A stretch of DNA of 64,000 bases from the NCBI GenBank assembly GCA_046346965.1, contig JAXMHB010000011.1, positions 1 to 64,000 of the forward strand, written 5' to 3'. This document shows, piece after piece, positions 35,688-45,094 of this stretch (position 1 is its first letter; each line of letters opens with the position of its first letter). Source of the DNA: JAXMHB01 sp046346965. GTDB taxonomy: Bacteria > Pseudomonadota > Gammaproteobacteria > Xanthomonadales > SZUA-5. The translations under genes were made by a program, and so were the position numbers. The notes beneath the pieces are model-generated. The model did not search any database, was not told the DNA's origin, and was given only the letters and a program-made list of their open reading frames with translations.

Positions 35688-36544
35688 GTCGCGGGATTCT
35701 CGTCGCGTACCGCCAGCGAGCGCAGATAGATCGGCGCCAGCGGGCGTTCCTGGATGATCTCGACCAGACTGGCTTTGGCCAGCTCCAGCATGGCCAGAAA
35801 GGACACCACGATGCCCAGGCGCCCCTCGGTGGTCGACAGCAGGCTGGTGAATTCGCGGAAGACGCCGTCGGCGAGTGCGTCCAGCACCTCGGACATGCGC
35901 TGGCGCACCGACAGCGGCTCGCGCCGGATCTGGTGGCTGACGTAAAGATCGGCGCGATTCAGCACATCGCGGAAGGCCAGCAGCAGTTCGCGCAGCTCCA
36001 CCTCGGGCGGCACCACATGCACTTTGCGTTCGGGCACGTAGGCGCTGGCAACGCAGGTGTCGCGATCCATGCGCGGCAGGCTGTCCAGATCCTCGGCGGC
36101 CTTCTTGAAGCGCTCGTACTCCTGCAAGCGACGCACCAGTTCGGCGCGCGGATCGTCTTCCTCGCCCTCGACCACCGGCGGACGCGGCAGCAGCAGGCGT
36201 GATTTGATCTCCGCCAGGATCGCCGCCATCACCAGATACTCGGCCGCGAGCTCAAAGCGCAGCTCGCGCATCATCTCGATGTAGCCGATGTACTGGCGCG
36301 TGATCGCCGCGATCGGGATGTCCAGAATGTCGAGGTTCTGGCGCCGGATCAGGTACAGCAGCAGATCCAGCGGCCCCTCGAAGGCTTCGAGGATGACCTC
36401 GAGCGCATCAGGCGGGATGTACAGATCCCTCGGCACCTCATAAAAAGGTTCACCGCGGACGAGCGCGAAGGGTATCTCCGCCTGACGCGCGCTGGCGGCC
36501 GCCAGGACCGCGTCGTCCGGGGCGGGATCAGGCGGCGTACTCAT
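35684..36544 (-). CDS. scpA: Segregation and condensation protein A
   Basis: This 286-residue kleisin links the SMC heads in bacterial condensin. The core FEGPLDLLLYLIRRQNLDILDIPIAAITRQYIGYIEMM and AAEYLVMAAILAEIKSRLLLP is highly typical; the C-terminal winged helix ends LAMLELAKASLVEIIQ. The ATG at 36544 was chosen because it overlaps the stop of yciO by 4 nt in the coupled operon and gives a normal length; the frame is open far upstream through yciO but that is overlap. Confidence 0.94.
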   Translation of the reverse strand: MSTPPDPAPDDAVLAAASARQAEIPFALVRGEPFYEVPRDLYIPPDALEVILEAFEGPLDLLLYLIRRQNLDILDIPIAAITRQYIGYIEMMRELRFELAAEYLVMAAILAEIKSRLLLPRPPVVEGEEDDPRAELVRRLQEYERFKKAAEDLDSLPRMDRDTCVASAYVPERKVHVVPPEVELRELLLAFRDVLNRADLYVSHQIRREPLSVRQRMSEVLDALADGVFREFTSLLSTTEGRLGIVVSFLAMLELAKASLVEIIQERPLAPIYLRSLAVRDENPAT

Positions 36545-37158
36545 TCCCAATCCACCGGGCCGCAGCCATAGCGCAGCACCTCGAAGGGCGTATCGAGCAG
36601 CGACACCACCGTGGTCGGATGCATGCCGCAGGGGCCGGCATCGATGAACACGTCCACCTGGGGATCGAGCAGCTCGTACAACTCGTCCACTTCGAAGGCG
36701 TACAAATCCTGGCCCGGCAGCACCAGACTGGAGCTCAGCAGCGGTTCGCCCAGGGCCTCGATCAGCGCCTGCGCCACCGGATGGTCCGGCATGCGCACGC
36801 CGATCGAGCGCCGCTTCTCGGTCGCGACGCGCTTGGGTACCAGCGAACTGGCGGGCAGGATGAAGGTGTAGCCACCCGGCAGATGCGAGCGCATCAGCCT
36901 GAAGGCGGCATCGTCCACCCGCGCGTACTGGCCGATCTGCTTGAGATCGCGACAGGCCAGCGTGTAATTGTGGCGCGGTTTGAGTTGGCGCAGTCGCGCC
37001 ACCCGCTCCATCGCCTGGCGCGAGTCCAGCGCAAAGCCGAAGGCATAACCCGAGTCGGTGGGATAGACCACCAATTCGCCCGCGCGCAGGGCTGCAACCG
37101 CCTGATCGATCAGACGTTTTTGCGGCGACACCGGATGGATTTCGAGGCGGCGGGACAT
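36541..37158 (-). CDS. yciO: YciO/Sua5/YrdC family protein
   Basis: This 205-residue protein has the YrdC fold. The segment LRQLKPRHNYTLACRDLKQIGQYARVDDAAFRLMRSHLPGGYTFILPAS matches YciO more than TsaC, which has a KRP..PL-type motif. YciO is related to the threonylcarbamoyl-AMP synthase that starts t6A formation on tRNA, with weak or different activity. The ATG at 37158 gives the typical MSRRLEIHPVSPQKRLIDQAV N terminus. It heads the yciO-scpA-scpB-rluB operon. Confidence 0.88.
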   Translation of the reverse strand: MSRRLEIHPVSPQKRLIDQAVAALRAGELVVYPTDSGYAFGFALDSRQAMERVARLRQLKPRHNYTLACRDLKQIGQYARVDDAAFRLMRSHLPGGYTFILPASSLVPKRVATEKRRSIGVRMPDHPVAQALIEALGEPLLSSSLVLPGQDLYAFEVDELYELLDPQVDVFIDAGPCGMHPTTVVSLLDTPFEVLRYGCGPVDWE

Positions 37159-37307
37159 GCGTGGATGAGGGCAATCGAGGCGCAGACGGGAGGAGCACAG
37201 GCTGGCGCGCGGGTGAACGGGCCCGCGGCTGGCAAAGAAGCGGGAGTGTACCGGACCGGGTGGATTCCGTACCATGCGCGCCCCTGTGTGTCGCGGTAGC
37301 GCCGTTC

Positions 37308-37598
37308 ATGTTGGTCATGATCCTGGGTCGGGACCATCCCGACAGTCTGCAGCGTCGATTGGCGGCACGGCCGGCGCATCTGCAACGCATGCAGCCCCTG
37401 GTAGACGCCGGACGCGTGAAGTTCGCCGGGCCGCTGCTGGACGGCGAGGGCGCGGATTCCAAGCCGCAGGGCAGTCTGATCGTCGCCGAATTCGAGTCGA
37501 TCGCGGCGGCCCAGGCCTGGGCCGAGGCCGATCCCTACGTGGAAGCCGGCGTTTACGCCTCGATCGAGGTGCGGCCCCTGCGTCAGGTACTGCCGTGA
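37308..37598 (+). CDS. yciI: YciI family protein
   Basis: This 96-residue protein is a YciI-type ferredoxin-like fold: MLVMILGRDHPDSLQRRLAARPAHLQ, then GRVKFAGPLLDGEG (the conserved G-P-L region) and GSLIVAEFESIAAAQAWAEADPYVEAGVY. The biochemical role of the family is unsettled; some members are hydrolase-like. It overlaps bolA by 4 nt. Divergent from yciO, with which it is often neighboured. Confidence 0.88.
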   Translation: MLVMILGRDHPDSLQRRLAARPAHLQRMQPLVDAGRVKFAGPLLDGEGADSKPQGSLIVAEFESIAAAQAWAEADPYVEAGVYASIEVRPLRQVLP

Positions 37599-37864
37599 AC
37601 CGGCCGGAGCTGATGCGCGAGCGCCTGCAGCTGGCGCTGCAGCCGACCGCACTCGAAATCATCGACGAGAGTCATCTGCACGCCGGACACGCCGGCGCGC
37701 GCGATGGCCGCGGGCACTTTCGCGTGCGTGTGGTGTCGCAGGTCTTTCGCGGGCAGCGACCGCTGGCGCGCCATCGGCTGATCTACGCCGCGCTGGGTGA
37801 GTTGATGACCACCGATATCCACGCCCTGTCCATCCTAGCTTTGACACCGGAGGAATCCCCATGA
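37595..37864 (+). CDS. bolA: BolA family protein
   Basis: This 89-residue BolA-fold protein starts with GTG in a GTGA overlap with yciI. Seen: LEIIDESHLHAGHAGARDGRGHFRVRVVS, the BolA pattern with the conserved Ser-His-His residues, and LARHRLIYAALGELM...IHALSILALTPEE at the C terminus. BolA proteins pair with monothiol glutaredoxins through a shared [2Fe-2S] cluster and affect cell shape and stress response. It overlaps the parvulin lipoprotein gene by 4 nt. Confidence 0.92.
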   Translation: MNRPELMRERLQLALQPTALEIIDESHLHAGHAGARDGRGHFRVRVVSQVFRGQRPLARHRLIYAALGELMTTDIHALSILALTPEESP

Positions 37865-38670
37865 ATCTGCGTCTGCCGGCTCTGCTGCTGGCCCTGTCAC
37901 TGACGGCCTGCACCCATCCGTCCAACGAGGCGGCGCTCGGCGCCGGCGTGATTCAGTTGAAGGGCGCGGCGAGCAGCCTCAAGGTCAACGGTGTCGCGGT
38001 GCCGGAGGCGCTGGTGGAGGCCTATGCGCGCAAGCGTGGTTGGGAGCTGCGCGATCCCGGACAGCGCGAGCAGGCCTACGACCAGCTGGGCGAGTTGCTG
38101 GCGGTCGCGATGGAGGCCGAGAAGCGCGGATTGCTGGCCGACGAAAGCGTGCAGGCCGATATGGAACTGGAGCGCCTGAACCGCCTGAGCGGGCTGATGA
38201 TCGAGCGTGGCGCGGGGACGCCGACCGACGATGAACTGAAGGCCGAGTACGATCGCCAATTGCAGGCCACCGGCACCAGCGAGTACCACGTGGCGCACGT
38301 GCTGTTCGACAACGCCGAGCGTGCGCAGCAATTCCTGGCTGCGCTGCAGGCCGGCAGCGCCTTCGATGACGCCATGTCCAGCCAGGCTGGGCAATCGGGC
38401 GTGCGCGATGCCAAGGATCTGGGCTGGGTGCGGCTGCCGCAGTTGCCGCCGGCCTTGGGCACAGCCATCCAGTCGCTGCAGCCGGGTAGCTACACCCTGC
38501 AGCCGGTGCAAACCGATTACGGCTTTCATGTCGCGCTGTTGCGCGAGAGCCGTCCCTTCAGTGCGCCCTCGTTTGAGCAGCTGAAGGAAGGCATCCGCAG
38601 CTCGCTGCAGCGCAAGCGCGCGCTGGAACTGGCCCAGAGCATCAAACAGCAGGCCAAGATCGAGCGCTGA
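37861..38670 (+). CDS. Parvulin-type peptidyl-prolyl isomerase lipoprotein
   Basis: This 269-residue lipoprotein (signal ending LSLTAC) has an N-terminal helical chaperone-like region and one rotamase domain from about residue 138 (SEYHVAHVLFDN ... DLGWVRLPQLPPALGTAI ... VQTDYGFHVALLRES), as in PpiC/PrsA-type proteins that help fold exported proteins. The rotamase consensus is well kept. It is the last gene of the yciI-bolA-ppi run, coupled to bolA. Confidence 0.88.
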   Translation: MNLRLPALLLALSLTACTHPSNEAALGAGVIQLKGAASSLKVNGVAVPEALVEAYARKRGWELRDPGQREQAYDQLGELLAVAMEAEKRGLLADESVQADMELERLNRLSGLMIERGAGTPTDDELKAEYDRQLQATGTSEYHVAHVLFDNAERAQQFLAALQAGSAFDDAMSSQAGQSGVRDAKDLGWVRLPQLPPALGTAIQSLQPGSYTLQPVQTDYGFHVALLRESRPFSAPSFEQLKEGIRSSLQRKRALELAQSIKQQAKIER

Positions 38671-38815
38671 GCAGCGCGTCCCGGTCCGGCATGAGCCGCG
38701 TGTCGGACTGGAACGCGGCGCTACCGACCTCAGCTGCCTTGGGGACGACGCCCGGCACATTGGCACGCCGGCTGTCCTCTTGCTACGCTGGGCGCATTCA
38801 TCCTCCAGGATGCCT

Positions 38816-39451
38816 ATGAACGACTCCTCAGTGCACACCCTGCAACGCCTGCGCGCCGAAGCCGGGCGCAACTGGGTGTTCTTCCGGCAATGGCTGCGGG
38901 CGCCGCTGCGCACTGCTTCGGTGGTGCCGAGCAGTCCGCGCCTCGGTCGGGCCATGGCCATGGCACTGCCGGCGGACGTGCGGCGCGTGGTGGAACTCGG
39001 CGCCGGCACCGGCGCGATCACCCGCGCCTTGCTGCAGCACCGGCTGCAGGCGGCTGATCTGTTCGTACTGGAGTTGAACCCGGAACTGCACGCGGGCCTG
39101 AAGCAGGAGTTTGCCGGCGCGGCGGTGGTCTGCGGCGACGCGCGTGAGCTGCCGCAGCTGCTGCGGCGCACCGAGCGCTTCAGCGACGGTCAGACCGACG
39201 CCGTGGTCAGTTCCCTGGGCTTTCTGTCGATGCCTGAAGGCCTGGTCGAAGCCATCGTCGCGGCGACCTTGGAATGTCTGCCCGCGCATGGCTGCATCGT
39301 GCAATTCACCTACGGCCCCAAGTGCCCGATCCCGGCTGCCATCATGGAGCGCTTCCAGCTGCAGGCGCGCCGGGTGGATTTCACGCTGCTCAATCTGCCG
39401 CCGGCCTCGGTCTATCTGGTCCAGCGGCGGTCGGCGGCACGCGTCGGCTGA
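38816..39451 (+). CDS. PmtA-like methyltransferase
   Basis: This 211-residue SAM-dependent methyltransferase has motif I as VVELGAGTGAITRALL and motif post-I as LFVLELNPELHAGL, followed by VVCGDARELP and VVSSLGFLSMPEGLV. The N-terminal WVFFRQWLRAPLRTASVVPSSPRLGRAMA region is typical of phospholipid N-methyltransferase (PmtA)/rRNA adenine dimethyltransferase-like proteins. Phosphatidylethanolamine methylation is likely but not certain. The ATG at 38816 was chosen over an upstream-open frame because the family starts here. Single gene. Confidence 0.78.
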   Translation: MNDSSVHTLQRLRAEAGRNWVFFRQWLRAPLRTASVVPSSPRLGRAMAMALPADVRRVVELGAGTGAITRALLQHRLQAADLFVLELNPELHAGLKQEFAGAAVVCGDARELPQLLRRTERFSDGQTDAVVSSLGFLSMPEGLVEAIVAATLECLPAHGCIVQFTYGPKCPIPAAIMERFQLQARRVDFTLLNLPPASVYLVQRRSAARVG

Positions 39452-39580
39452 GTCAGAAGTAGCGGCAGGGCTCCAACACCGCAGCCCTTGCAGGGTGCTC
39501 GAGGCGCCCACTGCTCCGCCTGTGCATGCCAGGACAGGCACTGCGCCAAGCGGGTCGTCGTGCGACGACCCGCAGCGTAC

Positions 39581-40411
39581 TCAGCGCTTCGAGTAACCGT
39601 AGAAGTTCTTCAGCATCTCGTCCGAACCACGATACTCGGCGGCCGTGGCTTCCACGAACTGCGGCGTGCCGAGCTCGTTCAGCACTTCGTAGAGGTTCTG
39701 GTCTTCGTGCAGCTTCAACAGCGCGGTCTTCACTGCGGCCTTGACGTCGGCCGGCACATCCGCCGATGCCGAGATGCACGGCCCAGGGAATTCGCGCGTC
39801 TTGATCACCGGGATCAGGTTCGGGTACTCGTTGCCCAGCCAGCTCGGCACCATGGTGGCGTCGGCCTCGCCCGCAAAGACAATCTCCACCGTGTCACGCC
39901 AGGAGGTGGCTTGCGACTGCAGCTCGGGTTGCTGCATCGGATTCGGGAAATACTCCAGCAGCAGCGCGTAACCCAGATTGGGCGCCGGCATCGTCACCAG
40001 TCGACGCGCGACGAAGGCCTGCGCATTGCCTTCGCCGAAATCTTCTTGCGACAGCAGCGAATAGCTGGATGGCACCGAGGACTTCGCCAGCGGCTCATAG
40101 CCGAAGCGCTGAATGCGGTAATCGGTGAAATGCGCCTCGTCGAAGACGAAGTGCAGATCTTTGCGATTGCGCATGTCGTTCCAGTAAAAGGCGTAATTGC
40201 GCGCCACCACCAGCTTGAAGGTATGCCCGGTCTCTTTGCCGAGGTACTGGATCAGAGGTTCATACACCTCTTTGGCGCGATCTTGGGTGTAGGTGGGCTC
40301 GACGGCGAGGTTGTACTCGGCCGCATAGCCGGTGGACCCGAGCACGCCGCAGACCAGTGTGGCTGCGACTCGTAGCGACTGCATCAACCGACCGCTTGGC
40401 GTTTGCTGCAT
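39581..40411 (-). CDS. PhnD-like periplasmic substrate-binding protein
   Basis: This 276-residue exported protein (signal cleaved near GYAAEYN) has the phosphate/phosphite/phosphonate-binding (PhnD) type fold: EPTYTQDRAKEVYEPLIQYLGKETGHTFKLVVARNYAFYWNDMR, FVFDEAHFTDYRIQRFGYEPLA and WRDTVEIVFAGEADATMVPSWL. No transporter subunits are adjacent, so it may be a stand-alone sensor-like or orphan binding protein. Its ligand cannot be read from sequence. Confidence 0.75.
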   Translation of the reverse strand: MQQTPSGRLMQSLRVAATLVCGVLGSTGYAAEYNLAVEPTYTQDRAKEVYEPLIQYLGKETGHTFKLVVARNYAFYWNDMRNRKDLHFVFDEAHFTDYRIQRFGYEPLAKSSVPSSYSLLSQEDFGEGNAQAFVARRLVTMPAPNLGYALLLEYFPNPMQQPELQSQATSWRDTVEIVFAGEADATMVPSWLGNEYPNLIPVIKTREFPGPCISASADVPADVKAAVKTALLKLHEDQNLYEVLNELGTPQFVEATAAEYRGSDEMLKNFYGYSKR

Positions 40412-40467
40412 GGTGTTACTCCCCCCAGGGAACGCGTTATGGTCATACCACTTTTGCCCAGCGAACG

Positions 40468-41346
40468 CTATGCGCTGACCACGGCATAGGGGCCGCCATT
40501 CAGGCCGGCGTCGCGCTTCGTTTCAGAATAGTCGCGATCGATCACGAAGCCTGCGCCAGTGGCGCCGTCAGCGCGCTGTAAACGCGCTCCGACCGGGATC
40601 GAATCGGGCGCTACCAGCAGCGCCTCGGTGCCATCGCAGCGGCTGCCAAGCAGCACCGCACTGACTGTGGGTAGTGCCGGATCGATCCACTCGCTGCCGG
40701 CCTCGGCGTACACGCTCGCCTCCGCTGCGGTGGCATGTACCAGGCGCCGCTTGCTGCGGCCCAGATAGTGCGTGCGGGCGACGATTTCCTGGCCCGGGAA
40801 GCAGCCCTTGCGCAGGCTGAAGGCGGCGATCTCGGCGTAGCCCAGCATCTGCGGCAGAAACTTGCCTGAGGTGGCGGCGCAGACCCAGGCCTGACCCAGC
40901 GCCACTTGCCGATTCCAGAGTTCCGGCTCGGTCGTCGCCGTGTCAGCCTCCGCCGCCTGCCAGTGGGCCTCGAAAGCCGCTCCGCTGATGGCGTATTGGC
41001 CGCCTGCGCTGCCCAGGCTGAGCGCATGCAGATCAATGCTGCAGCGCGCGCGCAGACGGTAGCGCAGCAGTCGCGTCCGCACAGCGTCGGCCAAGTCGGC
41101 CGGGAGCAACAGATGGAACTGGGTGTCGCTCAAACGTGCGAGTACCATCAGTGCCTGCACGCGGCCGTCTGCCTCGCAATAGCAGGCGAAGCGCCAATGG
41201 CCGTGGGCCAGTTCGCGCACCTCGCAAGCGAGTTGGCTGTGCAGAAAGCTCGCCGCGTCGACGCCGTTGACGTCCAGTAGCGCAAATCTTGGCGCGTTGA
41301 TCATCCGAGTCCGAGTAGCGTCCAGTTGATAGGAGAACAATGCCAT
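40468..41346 (-). CDS. ygfZ: YgfZ family folate-binding iron-sulphur protein
   Basis: This 292-residue protein has the YgfZ/GcvT-like fold and the diagnostic motif KGCFPGQEIVARTHYLGRSKRR with its conserved Cys. YgfZ uses tetrahydrofolate to support repair or assembly of some Fe-S enzymes. It lies beside sdhAF4 and the sdh operon, whose SdhB needs three Fe-S clusters. The ATG at 41346 shares a CATG with the ATG of the divergent sdhAF4; an in-frame ATG at 41316 (MINAPRF) is an equally plausible start, since no strong ribosome site is visible for either. Confidence 0.85.
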   Translation of the reverse strand: MALFSYQLDATRTRMINAPRFALLDVNGVDAASFLHSQLACEVRELAHGHWRFACYCEADGRVQALMVLARLSDTQFHLLLPADLADAVRTRLLRYRLRARCSIDLHALSLGSAGGQYAISGAAFEAHWQAAEADTATTEPELWNRQVALGQAWVCAATSGKFLPQMLGYAEIAAFSLRKGCFPGQEIVARTHYLGRSKRRLVHATAAEASVYAEAGSEWIDPALPTVSAVLLGSRCDGTEALLVAPDSIPVGARLQRADGATGAGFVIDRDYSETKRDAGLNGGPYAVVSA

Positions 41347-41512
41347 GTCCGAGGTCAAGCCTGAGTCGCCGCCCGCCGAGACCGTGCCGGCCAGCGCGCC
41401 GGTGGCCGGCGTGCCGACACCCCCCGCGCCGCGCGAGATCGGCGGTCGCGCGGGCCCCGAGCCGACACGTTACGGCGACTGGGAGAAGAACGGTCGGTGC
41501 ATAGACTTTTGA
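41345..41512 (+). CDS. DUF1674/SDHAF4-like small protein
   Basis: This 55-residue protein ends GPEPTRYGDWEKNGRCIDF, the complete DUF1674 signature shared with the eukaryotic succinate dehydrogenase assembly factor 4, which binds flavinylated SdhA. The first 35 residues are a Pro/Ala/Glu-rich disordered stretch. AGGAG stands 9 nt before the ATG. It lies 99 nt upstream of sdhC on the same strand, so it probably opens the sdh operon, fitting a role in assembly of the complex. Its start overlaps that of the divergent ygfZ. Confidence 0.9.
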   Translation: MSEVKPESPPAETVPASAPVAGVPTPPAPREIGGRAGPEPTRYGDWEKNGRCIDF

Positions 41513-41611
41513 AGTACAAGTGCTGCACCGCGGCACCTCTGCTGTTATTGTTCGCCACCCTTTCGGGGCGACCCAGGCAGGTCGTCCACTCCACCGGAAT
41601 CGGGGATCATC

Positions 41612-41992
41612 ATGCCTAGCAGCGCTCGTCCGCTTTCGCCGCATCTGCAGATTTATCGCAAGCAACTGACGTCCGTCACGTCGATTACCCACCGTTTGAC
41701 CGGTCTGGTGTTGTGCGCCGCCGCCCTGCTGCTGAGCTGGGGCCTGATCGCATTGGCCGCCAGCCCCGACGCCTGGGCGAACTACACCGGCTTTCTGGCC
41801 TCGCTGCCGGGTCGAGTGATCAGCGCGGCTGCGGTGCTGGTGCTGGTCTACCACTGGCTCAATGGCTTGCGCCATCTGGCCTGGGATACCGGTTGGGGTC
41901 TGGATCTGAAGCGCGCAGCGACGACGGGTTGGCTGGTGGTCGGGCTGACGCCCGTGCTGACCGCGCTCGCGCTGTGGTGCCTGTGGAGCTGA
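41612..41992 (+). CDS. sdhC: Succinate dehydrogenase cytochrome b556 subunit
   Basis: This 126-residue membrane anchor has three transmembrane helices and the family pattern RPLSPHLQIYRKQLTSVTSITHRLTGLVL, with haem-ligand His in YHWLNGLRHLAWD. It forms the quinone-binding membrane part of complex II with SdhD. It is the first structural gene of the sdhCDAB operon; sdhD starts 10 nt downstream. Confidence 0.95.
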   Translation: MPSSARPLSPHLQIYRKQLTSVTSITHRLTGLVLCAAALLLSWGLIALAASPDAWANYTGFLASLPGRVISAAAVLVLVYHWLNGLRHLAWDTGWGLDLKRAATTGWLVVGLTPVLTALALWCLWS

Positions 41993-42002
41993 GGAGATGT
42001 CT

Positions 42003-42386
42003 ATGAGCGCTTTTCGTACGCCCCTGAAGCAAGTGCGCGGTTTGGGTTCCCCGCGCGAGGGCGTCAGCCATTGGTGGGCGCAACGGGTGACGGCGATCGC
42101 GCTGGCGCCGTTGTCGCTGTGGTTCGTCTGGCTGGCGGCCAGTCTGACCGGCGCCGACTACCTGACGGTGCGCGCGGCCTTCGCGCAACCGCTCAATGCG
42201 GTGTTGACCATCGCCTTCCTGTGGTCGGTGTTCCACCACGGACAGCTGGGCCTGCAGGTGGTGATCGAGGATTACATCCATCACCGTGGGCTGGAGATCA
42301 CCCTGATGGTGCTGATCCGTTTTCTCGCGTTCCTGGTCCCGCTGGCGGCCTCGATCGCGGTCCTGCGACTTGCTATTGGCGGCTGA
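42003..42386 (+). CDS. sdhD: Succinate dehydrogenase hydrophobic membrane anchor subunit
   Basis: This 127-residue anchor subunit has three transmembrane helices and the haem-ligand histidine in SVFHHGQLGLQVVIEDYIHH, the usual SdhD pattern. The GAGGAG ribosome site lies directly against an ATG at 41997, so the second ATG at 42003, 6 nt further on, is the likely start. The sdhA start follows 6 nt after the stop. Confidence 0.93.
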   Translation: MSAFRTPLKQVRGLGSPREGVSHWWAQRVTAIALAPLSLWFVWLAASLTGADYLTVRAAFAQPLNAVLTIAFLWSVFHHGQLGLQVVIEDYIHHRGLEITLMVLIRFLAFLVPLAASIAVLRLAIGG

Positions 42387-42392
42387 TTGCTC

Positions 42393-44183
42393 ATGTCCGA
42401 GGCATACAAGCTTACGCATCACAAGTACGACGTCGTCGTCGTTGGCGCCGGCGGAGCCGGTCTGCGGGCCACCATGGGCATGGCGGCCAAGGGCCTGTCG
42501 ACGGCCTGCCTGACCAAGGTGTTCCCGACGCGCAGCCACACGGTGGCGGCGCAGGGCGGCATCAGCGCGGCGCTGGCCAATATGGGCGAGGACGACTGGC
42601 GCTTCCACTTCTACGACACCATCAAAGGCTCCGACTGGCTCGGTGACCAGGACGCCATCGAGTACATGTGCAAAGAGGCGATCCCGGCGATCATCGAACT
42701 CGAGCACTACGGCGTGCCGTTCTCGCGCACCGAAGACGGCCGCATCTACCAGCGCCCCTTCGGCGGCATGACCACGCATTACGGCAAGGGCACGGCGCAT
42801 CGCACCTGCGCGGCGGCCGACCGCACCGGTCACGCCATCCTGCACACGCTGTACCAGCAGTCGCTGAAGCACGATGCGCGCTTCTATATCGAATACTTCG
42901 CCCTCGACCTGATCATGGACGAGGAGGGCGTGTGTCGCGGCGTCATCGCCTGGGATCTGGCCGAAGGCGCGCTGCACGTGTTCCACGCCCACACCGTGGT
43001 GCTGGCGACTGGCGGTTATGGCCGTTCCTACTTCTCCTGCACCTCGGCGCACACCTGCACCGGTGACGGCAACGGCATGGTGCTGCGCGCCGGTCTGCCG
43101 CTGCAGGACATGGAGTTCACGCAGTTCCACCCGACCGGCATCTACGGCGCCGGCTGTTTGATCACCGAGGGCGTGCGCGGCGAGGGTGGTTATCTGACCA
43201 ACTCGAAGGGCGAGCGCTTCATGGAGCGCTATGCGCCCAACGCCAAGGATCTGGCCTCGCGCGACGTCGTCAGCCGCTCGATGACCATCGAGATCCGCGA
43301 GGGTCGCGGCGTCGGCGCCGAAGCCGATCACATCCATCTGCACCTGGAGCATCTGGGGCCGGAAGTGATCCACGAGCGCCTGCCCGGCATCGCCGAGTCG
43401 GCGCGCATCTTCGCCGGCGTCGATGTCACCAAGGAACCGATCCCGGTGCTGCCGACCGTGCACTACAACATGGGCGGTATCCAGACCAATGTGCATGGCG
43501 AGGTCGTCACCATTCGCGGCGGCAACCCCGACGCCGTGGTGCCGGGTTTGATGGCCATCGGCGAGGCGGCCTGCGTCTCCGTGCATGGCGCCAATCGCCT
43601 CGGCTCCAATTCCTTGCTCGATCTGGTGGTCTTCGGTCGCGCTGCGGCCATCCGTGCAGCCGAGGTGGTCAAGCCCGGCACGCCGCACAAGAAGCTGCCG
43701 GACTCTGCCTACGATCAGGCGCTGGCGCGTTTCGACCGATTGCGCCACGCCAAGGGCAGCACGCCGACCGCGGATGTCCGTCTGGCCATGCAGAAAGCCA
43801 TGCAGACGCACGCCGCCGTGTTCCGCACCGGCGAATCGCTGCAAGAGGGCTGCCGCAAGGTCAGCGAGATCAGTCGCGGCTTTGCCGATGTGCGCGTCGC
43901 CGACCGCTCGCTGGTGTGGAACTCCGATCTGGTGGAAACGCTGGAGTTGGAGAACCTGCTGGGCTGCGCGTTGACCTCGATCTACTCGGCGGAGAACCGC
44001 AAGGAAAGCCGCGGTGCCCATGCGCGCGAGGACTACAAGGACCGCGACGACGTCAACTGGCTCAAGCACACGTTGGCCTATGTGGACGCCGACGGCAAGG
44101 TCAGCTTCGACTATCGCCCCGTCCACCTGTACACCTTGACCAGCGATGTCGAACCGGTGCCGCCGAAGGCGCGCACGTATTGA
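42393..44183 (+). CDS. sdhA: Succinate dehydrogenase flavoprotein subunit
   Basis: This FAD subunit (596 aa) oxidises succinate to fumarate. FAD-binding [15 protein letters not shown], the covalent flavin site His49 in [20 protein letters not shown], and the catalytic Arg region [16 protein letters not shown] are all present, with [18 protein letters not shown] near the end. Length and motifs are normal. The ATG at 42393 was chosen over a TTG two codons upstream. Confidence 0.98.
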   Translation: MSEAYKLTHHKYDVVVVGAGGAGLRATMGMAAKGLSTACLTKVFPTRSHTVAAQGGISAALANMGEDDWRFHFYDTIKGSDWLGDQDAIEYMCKEAIPAIIELEHYGVPFSRTEDGRIYQRPFGGMTTHYGKGTAHRTCAAADRTGHAILHTLYQQSLKHDARFYIEYFALDLIMDEEGVCRGVIAWDLAEGALHVFHAHTVVLATGGYGRSYFSCTSAHTCTGDGNGMVLRAGLPLQDMEFTQFHPTGIYGAGCLITEGVRGEGGYLTNSKGERFMERYAPNAKDLASRDVVSRSMTIEIREGRGVGAEADHIHLHLEHLGPEVIHERLPGIAESARIFAGVDVTKEPIPVLPTVHYNMGGIQTNVHGEVVTIRGGNPDAVVPGLMAIGEAACVSVHGANRLGSNSLLDLVVFGRAAAIRAAEVVKPGTPHKKLPDSAYDQALARFDRLRHAKGSTPTADVRLAMQKAMQTHAAVFRTGESLQEGCRKVSEISRGFADVRVADRSLVWNSDLVETLELENLLGCALTSIYSAENRKESRGAHAREDYKDRDDVNWLKHTLAYVDADGKVSFDYRPVHLYTLTSDVEPVPPKARTY

Positions 44184-44186
44184 AAT

Positions 44187-44217
44187 AGCGGTGAGTGGTG
44201 AATGGTGAAGGCGGGGG
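44187..44217. repeat. Decayed heptamer repeat between sdhA and sdhB
   Basis: GTGAGTGGTGAATGGTGAA resembles the array at 9593-9640. It sits in the 124-nt gap that separates sdhB from sdhA, unusually wide for this operon. Confidence 0.5.
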
Positions 44218-44307
44218 ATGGCGCAACCGGCCATCCACCCGTGAGCGCGACGCAAGCCGCGCGCACCGCTCGCCGATAGAGCGATAGAACTGCGGGAGAA
44301 GCACCTC

Positions 44308-45093
44308 ATGGCCGAATTTACGCTTCCGAAGAACTCCAAGGTCCAGCCGGGCAAGCACCATGCGGCCAAAGCCGGCGGCAGCAAGCTGCGCCGCTTCAAG
44401 GTCTACCGCTACGACCCGGACAGCGGCAGCAACCCGCGCACCGACACCTACGAGGTCGATCTGGCCAGCTGCGGTCCGATGGTGCTGGACGCGCTGATCA
44501 AGATCAAGAATGAGATCGACCCGACGCTGACCTTCCGCCGCTCCTGCCGCGAAGGCATCTGCGGTTCCTGCGCGATGAACATCGACGGCACCAACACGCT
44601 GGCCTGCACCAAGGCGATCGTGGACGTGAAGGGCGAGGTCAAGATCTATCCCTTGCCGCATATGCCGGTGATCAAGGATCTGGTGCCGGATCTCACGCAC
44701 TTCTATGCGCAGTACGCCTCGATCAAGCCTTGGATCCGCACGCAGAGCTCGCCGCCGCCGGACAAGGAGCGTCTGCAGTCGCCCGAGGATCGCAAGCTGC
44801 TCGACGGCCTGTACGAATGCATTCTGTGCGCCTGCTGCAGCACGTCTTGCCCGAGCTACTGGTGGAATGGCGACCGGTACCTGGGCCCGGCGATCCTGCT
44901 GCAGGCCTACCGCTGGATTATCGACAGTCGCGACGAGGACACCGGCGCGCGCCTGGATGACCTCGAAGATCCCTTCCGGCTGTATCGCTGCCACACCATC
45001 ATGAACTGCGCGAAGACCTGTCCCAAGGGCCTGAATCCGGCCAAGGCCATCGCCGAGATCAAGAAGGCGATGGTGGCGCGGCGCAGCCTCTGA
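44308..45093 (+). CDS. sdhB: Succinate dehydrogenase iron-sulphur subunit
   Basis: This 261-residue subunit carries the three clusters between flavin and quinone. The [2Fe-2S] ligands are in [21 protein letters not shown], the [4Fe-4S] in [12 protein letters not shown] and the [3Fe-4S] in [17 protein letters not shown]. The N terminus is about 25 residues longer than in E. coli. A GCGGGAGAAGC site precedes the ATG. A 124-nt gap separates it from sdhA. Confidence 0.97.
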   Translation: MAEFTLPKNSKVQPGKHHAAKAGGSKLRRFKVYRYDPDSGSNPRTDTYEVDLASCGPMVLDALIKIKNEIDPTLTFRRSCREGICGSCAMNIDGTNTLACTKAIVDVKGEVKIYPLPHMPVIKDLVPDLTHFYAQYASIKPWIRTQSSPPPDKERLQSPEDRKLLDGLYECILCACCSTSCPSYWWNGDRYLGPAILLQAYRWIIDSRDEDTGARLDDLEDPFRLYRCHTIMNCAKTCPKGLNPAKAIAEIKKAMVARRSL

Positions 45094-45094
45094 G

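Noticed and set aside
41859..44399. Minus-strand open frame of about 846 codons
   Set aside because: Antisense to sdhC, sdhD and sdhA; composition bias of GC-rich codons explains it.
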